From the NCBI GenBank assembly GCA_040222875.1, contig JAVKCG010000008.1:1-64000 (forward strand): a DNA stretch of 64,000 bases. The letters are read 5' to 3'. Numbering within the stretch: the first letter of the stretch is position 1; each line of letters opens with the position of its first letter. Shown piece by piece: positions 60,154-64,000 of the stretch. The translations under genes were made by a program, and so were the position numbers. This stretch comes from JAJCYL01 sp040222875 (GTDB taxonomy: Bacteria; Bacteroidota; Bacteroidia; Cytophagales; Cyclobacteriaceae). The notes under the pieces were generated by a model. That model ran no database searches and had not been told where the DNA came from. It saw only the letters and a program-made list of their open reading frames with translations.

Positions 60154-61331
60154 TATTTGAGATTATCAATTGTGTTATTCAATTCATTTAATGTATCGTG
60201 ATCTATCTGATTAGCCGATTGAATTTTACCAGACAGCTCAATCAATTTGTCAACTGCGTTGAGCTCAAAGCCACATTTAGTCACCAGTGTTTTTCTGGTA
60301 TCTTCGTTTAATTCCAGGGTTACAAAATGTTGTTCCCTAATTCGCTCTTTTAAGTGGAGCAACATCTTATTGGCCAGGTTTTTATGATCTGATTTTTGAT
60401 AATAAAGCTGACCAACCGTTTCGGCAAACTCCACAGATGAGTTCCTTGGCGGTCGAATTATCGGAATTATCCGTTGCCGTCGCTTTGCTTCGAAAAACAT
60501 AAAGAGCAAAAGGCTACCTATGGTTATAAACCATGCCCATCTTAGGCTGATATTTGACAAAACCACACGCATTGGGGATTGTGATTCGGCCCTGCCGAGT
60601 TGGTAATATTCAGACCACATGAGGTCTGTAGCTGGTAGTGTGCTAAGCATTGCTTCTGCAAATGATATATTTTCCGGTTTCATTAAGTAATAGTTCGAGA
60701 ATGCCATTGGTATACCGCAGAAAACCAGGGATCCATCTCCGTAAGGTAGCCGGATTGCCACAGGGTTTCCGAACTCATTTTCTGCAATTACATTGAAGTC
60801 AATTGAATCATTGGGCTTAAACTCGAAACCCACGAAAGGTGCCGCATAATAAAAGGATTGATCCGATGATTTCATTATGATTTTGGTGGAATCCCGTTTG
60901 TCGGATAGATCAAGCCAAAAGCTTTCAATATAATCTTCAGGGTAGTTAATTCGAATGCCAAGGGTGTCAAGCAATTCATCTCCAAGGCGATTGGCTGTAA
61001 TTAAAAAGTTTGAACCGCTCTTAACTTTCTGAAGCATCTCGCCAACTTCAGGCTTATCAGGATGAAACCCCTGGGCTATGATCAAGTAATTTGTCAGGCT
61101 TGTCGAATCACTGTTTGTGAGTGTCTCATAGAGGGTTTCCCTGGTTTTTGTGATGCTGCCATTGAAAAAACTCTCAATAGTTTGGTCGAGAACAAAAGTG
61201 CCATAAGGAATTTTATCCCTGGAGTCTAACGAAACCCGCCAGTCAAGCGGTGTAGGCTTGAGGTATTGAAACGCCACAAAAATCCCAAAAGAAATCAGGA
61301 AGATTGAAATGTATTTGAGGTTCTTCTTCAT
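60153..61331 (-). CDS. DUF4350 domain membrane protein
   Basis: A 392-residue protein with one N-terminal membrane segment (IFLISFGIFVAFQY), a periplasmic DUF4350 domain of about 200 residues (PYGTFVLDQTIESFFNGS.. YLIIAQGFHPDKPEVGEMLQKVKSGSNFLITANRLGDELLDTLG), a second membrane segment near residue 270 (WAWFITIGSLLLFMFFEA), and a short cytosolic tail. The domain resembles a class I glutamine-amidotransferase-like or ABC-type substrate domain, and its function is unknown. It is always close to MoxR and DUF4129 genes in Bacteroidota. Confidence 0.88.
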   Translation of the reverse strand: MKKNLKYISIFLISFGIFVAFQYLKPTPLDWRVSLDSRDKIPYGTFVLDQTIESFFNGSITKTRETLYETLTNSDSTSLTNYLIIAQGFHPDKPEVGEMLQKVKSGSNFLITANRLGDELLDTLGIRINYPEDYIESFWLDLSDKRDSTKIIMKSSDQSFYYAAPFVGFEFKPNDSIDFNVIAENEFGNPVAIRLPYGDGSLVFCGIPMAFSNYYLMKPENISFAEAMLSTLPATDLMWSEYYQLGRAESQSPMRVVLSNISLRWAWFITIGSLLLFMFFEAKRRQRIIPIIRPPRNSSVEFAETVGQLYYQKSDHKNLANKMLLHLKERIREQHFVTLELNEDTRKTLVTKCGFELNAVDKLIELSGKIQSANQIDHDTLNELNNTIDNLK

Positions 61332-62005
61332 TCACCAACCTCTTTTCTCAAACTACTGAATGCGGTTTCGGTAGATTGAACCATATTTTGCCCAACTTCA
61401 AAATGTCCGTAAAATGAGTACTCGAAATAGTATGTCAGCGATTGAAAAGCCTTGAGTAGGGAACTATTTGTTATTTCGTTCTGGTACTCGTGGTTCGTTT
61501 TGCCTGATTTCCAATTTATAATGTTTCTGGCATTGAGTATTTGTAGGCTCCACAAATAATACAACCTCACCACCTCACTTAAATCACCTTTGGCCTGACC
61601 TTCTTTAATCCTACTTTCAAAATTGATTTGTTCAATTTCTTCTGACAGCCCAAAAATTAATGGTTCATTGGCCTGCTCACGATAAACGATGCCCCGAATA
61701 TTTATTCCAAGGATCTTGATTATCGCATACATCATCAAAATAAATGCTACGATGTAAAGGATTACTTCTAGGAAACCCCCAACCTCCTGACTACCGGTCA
61801 TAGCACTTAAAGCGTCACCGAGGGCTTGCAAAAATCTTTCTATGAACCCGGGGGTCTCCATTTCACCCCGGTTATAGTTGAAGGCCTCCTCTTTTGACAA
61901 TTCAACAATTTTGCTTCTATCGAGGTGACGACCGGGGTCTTGACCCATTGCAATAGCCGGTAAAATCACTATGAGGCAGCACCAGTTCCTAATAAGTTTC
62001 CTCAT
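61328..62005 (-). CDS. DUF4129 domain membrane protein
   Basis: A 225-residue protein with a signal-like N-terminus (WCCLIVILPAIAMG), one central membrane segment (LEVILYIVAFILMMYAIIKILG) and a C-terminal DUF4129 domain (EVVRLYYLWSLQILNARNIINWKSGKTNHEYQNEI..FEYSFYGHFEV). The family name comes from transglutaminase-like operons. The gene overlaps its neighbours at both ends (4 bases with DUF4350, 17 with the upstream membrane protein). Confidence 0.9.
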   Translation of the reverse strand: MRKLIRNWCCLIVILPAIAMGQDPGRHLDRSKIVELSKEEAFNYNRGEMETPGFIERFLQALGDALSAMTGSQEVGGFLEVILYIVAFILMMYAIIKILGINIRGIVYREQANEPLIFGLSEEIEQINFESRIKEGQAKGDLSEVVRLYYLWSLQILNARNIINWKSGKTNHEYQNEITNSSLLKAFQSLTYYFEYSFYGHFEVGQNMVQSTETAFSSLRKEVGE

Positions 62006-62951
62006 CTTCTTCTTGCGTTGTACTGCCCATGTTTTCTATTCTACCCAGCAATCCTGTTGACTCTTTGTGTTCTTTCAAATTGAAGTATTGCATTGCCACC
62101 CCAGTTTGGATGAGCACATAAGTAAAAAGCATAATTATGAGCATAAGTGAATATATGACCACCATAAATATCACCATGCTTTCAGAAGCTGCTTCAAGGT
62201 TTTCAGGGTTATCGAAATTTAAAAAAGTGCTTGCGATGAATACCACATAAATTGGCAAAATAAAAATGTATGTGATGCCTGACTGTATTATTTGAATCAC
62301 GAAAATGACACCAAATGTGAGCCACCATTTTTCTCTAATCAGGTAGAAGCACCTCTTTGCTGCCGTGGCTATATCCACATCTTCAAAATACCTCACAGGC
62401 AGGTATAAACTTATTGGCACCATGAGATAGAAAATAATTCCAATAAAAATGATGGCTGTGAGAAAAATTGCAACAGGGCTATTACTGGCCGCAAATATTA
62501 AACCCAGCATTATGAAATACGGAATTAGAAATACGACTATCGCTACTAAAACCAGTCCTACATGTGTTCCTAAGTTTCTCCAAAAATTTGATTTAACGGC
62601 CTCTGATACTTTGTTCCCTATTTCTTCCTCACCCTCTACATAGGCCTTTATAAACTCAAAAACGGTAGAGTTGTACTGCACACCAAAAACCATTAGAACA
62701 ACGAAGGCAACTGTCCCAATAGCGAATGCCGGAATAATATATTCTTCTGAAGTGCCCGGAAAACTTGAGATCGTATATATAAGATAAATGAGAGCTCCCA
62801 GAGCAACCATAGTGAGGCACAACAAGAGAAGTGTATTTTTAAAAATAGCCGCAATTAGTGGCTTGTATTGACCTTTTAGAAACTCAAAGGTGCTGCCTAT
62901 AACCTGGCCAAAATCCCTGATTTGTCTAAACTCAACTTTTTTTTCCGCCAT
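61989..62951 (-). CDS. Multi-pass membrane protein of the MoxR operon (paralogue 1)
   Basis: A 320-residue protein with about six membrane segments after a short cytosolic N-terminus (MAEKKVEFRQIRDFGQVIGSTFEFL). The C-terminus carries FNLKEHKESTGLLGRIENMGS. It aligns well with the next upstream gene (see the gene ending at 62962): both have RDFGxVIxxTFxF, CFYLIxxxWWxTxGVIFxxxxxQ and YFxLKEHKxxTGLL. I do not recognise a named family; similar proteins are often listed as hypothetical in MoxR clusters. Confidence 0.82.
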   Translation of the reverse strand: MAEKKVEFRQIRDFGQVIGSTFEFLKGQYKPLIAAIFKNTLLLLCLTMVALGALIYLIYTISSFPGTSEEYIIPAFAIGTVAFVVLMVFGVQYNSTVFEFIKAYVEGEEEIGNKVSEAVKSNFWRNLGTHVGLVLVAIVVFLIPYFIMLGLIFAASNSPVAIFLTAIIFIGIIFYLMVPISLYLPVRYFEDVDIATAAKRCFYLIREKWWLTFGVIFVIQIIQSGITYIFILPIYVVFIASTFLNFDNPENLEAASESMVIFMVVIYSLMLIIMLFTYVLIQTGVAMQYFNLKEHKESTGLLGRIENMGSTTQEEDEETY

Positions 62952-62961
62952 ATATGATTTA

Positions 62962-63792
62962 TTAATATTCTTCTGCTACTTCATCAGTATTAGTGCCAAA
63001 AGAATCAATTTTCTTGAGTAGACCAGTGGCGTCTTTTTGTTCTTTAAGGCTAAAATATTGAAAAGTGATTGCTACTGTTGAAATAATAGAAACCATTTGA
63101 TTTATGATACCTCCAACAGCCATAATTATTGTTTGGATAAAGGTGATTTCTTCACCTATTGAATCATCGGTTACACTGAAGAAATCTTGCAGATATGCCC
63201 ATATCATTAAAGGAGATTGAATTATAAAGCTTAAACCATACTGAATAAGAACACTAATGAATATCACACCAAGGGTTTCCCACCAGTTCTGCTTTATCAG
63301 GTAAAAACATCTACTTATTGATTCTGAGAAAGAGACATCTTCATTTAGATAAGTTATTGCCCATATTGACAAATAAACTGTTAATAAGATGCCCGGAACG
63401 ATTAATAAAAAGAATCCCACTAACATGGATATGAAAGAGAGCACATGGATTAGAATAACCAGAAAGACATCTTTCTTAAATCTTTGGAAAATCTTTGGAA
63501 TAGTCACTGGAGAGCCATCGCACTGATTATATATTATGATGTAATCATAAACCACCGCCGGTAAAGCCGCACTTGAGAAAATCCAGAAGTAGTCTGAACT
63601 TCTAAATATGTAATCTAAAATTTCCTTTGGGGAACCATCAGCTAAGATAGCTTCAACGAATAATAACGGTCCTGCTATGGCTGTAACGGCCAAAATCAAC
63701 CCTCCCATTTCCTGAATTATAAATTGAAATGTAGCATTGATTACACCACCGAAGTCTCTCGGCTCCATAAATTTAACCTTCGCCGATGTCAT
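62962..63792 (-). CDS. Multi-pass membrane protein of the MoxR operon (paralogue 2)
   Basis: About 276 residues from the ATG at 63792 (MTSAKVKFMEPRDFGG). A TTG at 63819 gives nine more residues, but the alignment with paralogue 1 begins at this ATG. It has about six membrane segments, CFYLIKQNWWETLGVIFISVLIQY in the middle, and FSLKEQKDATGLLKKIDSFG at the end. It is 10 bp upstream of paralogue 1, so the pair arose by tandem duplication. It overlaps the partial SpoIIM-like gene by 20 bases. Confidence 0.82.
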   Translation of the reverse strand: MTSAKVKFMEPRDFGGVINATFQFIIQEMGGLILAVTAIAGPLLFVEAILADGSPKEILDYIFRSSDYFWIFSSAALPAVVYDYIIIYNQCDGSPVTIPKIFQRFKKDVFLVILIHVLSFISMLVGFFLLIVPGILLTVYLSIWAITYLNEDVSFSESISRCFYLIKQNWWETLGVIFISVLIQYGLSFIIQSPLMIWAYLQDFFSVTDDSIGEEITFIQTIIMAVGGIINQMVSIISTVAITFQYFSLKEQKDATGLLKKIDSFGTNTDEVAEEY

Positions 63793-64000
63793 TGGATTTT
63801 CTAATCGGATAGATGACAAAATAGTAAATTATAAACAGTAGGGATGTTAAAATGATGCTCAATTTAAAACCCCAATGAATTTCGGTTAGCCGGGTTACAA
63901 AGGCCTCAAGAAAACCTGCTACGATAAATATTGGTACGAGGCCAACGACTATTTTCAGCCCTTGTTTAGCCCCCTTTTTTAGCGAGGCCAGTCTGGAATA
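63773..64000 (-). CDS. SpoIIM-like (DUF95) membrane protein, 5' part outside window
   Basis: An open frame from the window edge to TAA at 63773. About 75 C-terminal residues are visible (..SLKKGAKQGLKIVVGLVPIFIVAGFLEAFVTRLTEI, then LSIILTSLLFIIYYFVIYPIRKS). The KxGLKIVxGLVPxFxxAGxxEGFVTR pattern is the C-terminal signature of stage II sporulation protein M family proteins, which are the usual companions of the MoxR/DUF58/DUF4129 genes seen here. The N-terminus is outside. Confidence 0.8.
   Translation of the reverse strand, partial: YSRLASLKKGAKQGLKIVVGLVPIFIVAGFLEAFVTRLTEIHWGFKLSIILTSLLFIIYYFVIYPIRKSNDIGEG

Overview
The window looks like chromosome of a gliding-type Bacteroidota, most likely order Cytophagales (inference; no rRNA or marker phylogeny was possible). 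The reasons are: a PorP/SprF-family protein beside a protein with a gliding-motility-type (CHU_C) C-terminal domain; TAnnTTTG-type -7 promoter boxes with few Shine-Dalgarno sites; FISUMP, DUF4833, DUF5916 and DUF4350 families; and a ComA-type phosphosulfolactate synthase, which in this group fits sulfonolipid (capnoid) synthesis. No rRNA and no CRISPR array were seen. One tRNA gene is present.

Layout. 1-8471 holds a partial secreted LamG/PKD protein and a surface-polysaccharide locus: two GT4 glycosyltransferases, a methyltransferase, a flippase, and a dehydrogenase/aminotransferase/acetyltransferase trio that would build an acylated amino sugar. 8554-16265 holds pfkA, a FISUMP lipo/secreted protein, a polyprenyl synthase, then a CDP-alcohol phosphotransferase / DUF4833 / FA2H-like hydroxylase set and a DUF5916 outer-membrane protein. 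16285-31066 is housekeeping (cysteine desulfurase, GlmM, MiaA, UvrB, AroE, DUF368) with a DEGS1-like sphingolipid desaturase, a large hybrid histidine kinase with a response regulator, and ComA. 31067-38235 has a TPR protein, Wzc-like and Wza-like polysaccharide export proteins, another glycosyltransferase and HflX.

38316-47563 is a 9.2-kb integrated element inserted in the 3' end of tRNA-Arg(CCT). It is bounded by a 17-bp direct repeat. It carries a tyrosine recombinase lacking the usual first catalytic arginine, an XRE repressor, an excisionase-like gene with an apparent frameshift in an A6 run, an SF3 helicase, a Toprim primase-like protein, a cluster of GTTGAC/GTTGAT motifs between the two replication genes, several unrecognised proteins including an acidic HTH protein and a tail-anchored repeat protein, and a GNAT toxin-antitoxin pair. 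No capsid, terminase, relaxase or conjugation gene is visible, so it resembles a replicating satellite or integrative plasmid more than a prophage or ICE.

47730-57670 holds a TPR-CHAT protease-like protein convergent with a four-gene, translationally coupled surface operon: an S74-chaperoned repeat fibre, a type IX substrate, PorP/SprF, and an OmpA protein with a C-terminal LysM. 57851-64000 is a MoxR/DUF58/DUF4129/DUF4350 operon with two tandem paralogous membrane proteins and a partial SpoIIM-like protein.

The most unusual content is (i) the pair of eukaryote-like sphingolipid-tailoring enzymes (FA2H-like hydroxylase and DEGS1-like desaturase) in the same window as ComA, and (ii) the tRNA-Arg element. 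Start codons were checked by eye; several genes have only TTG or GTG starts.
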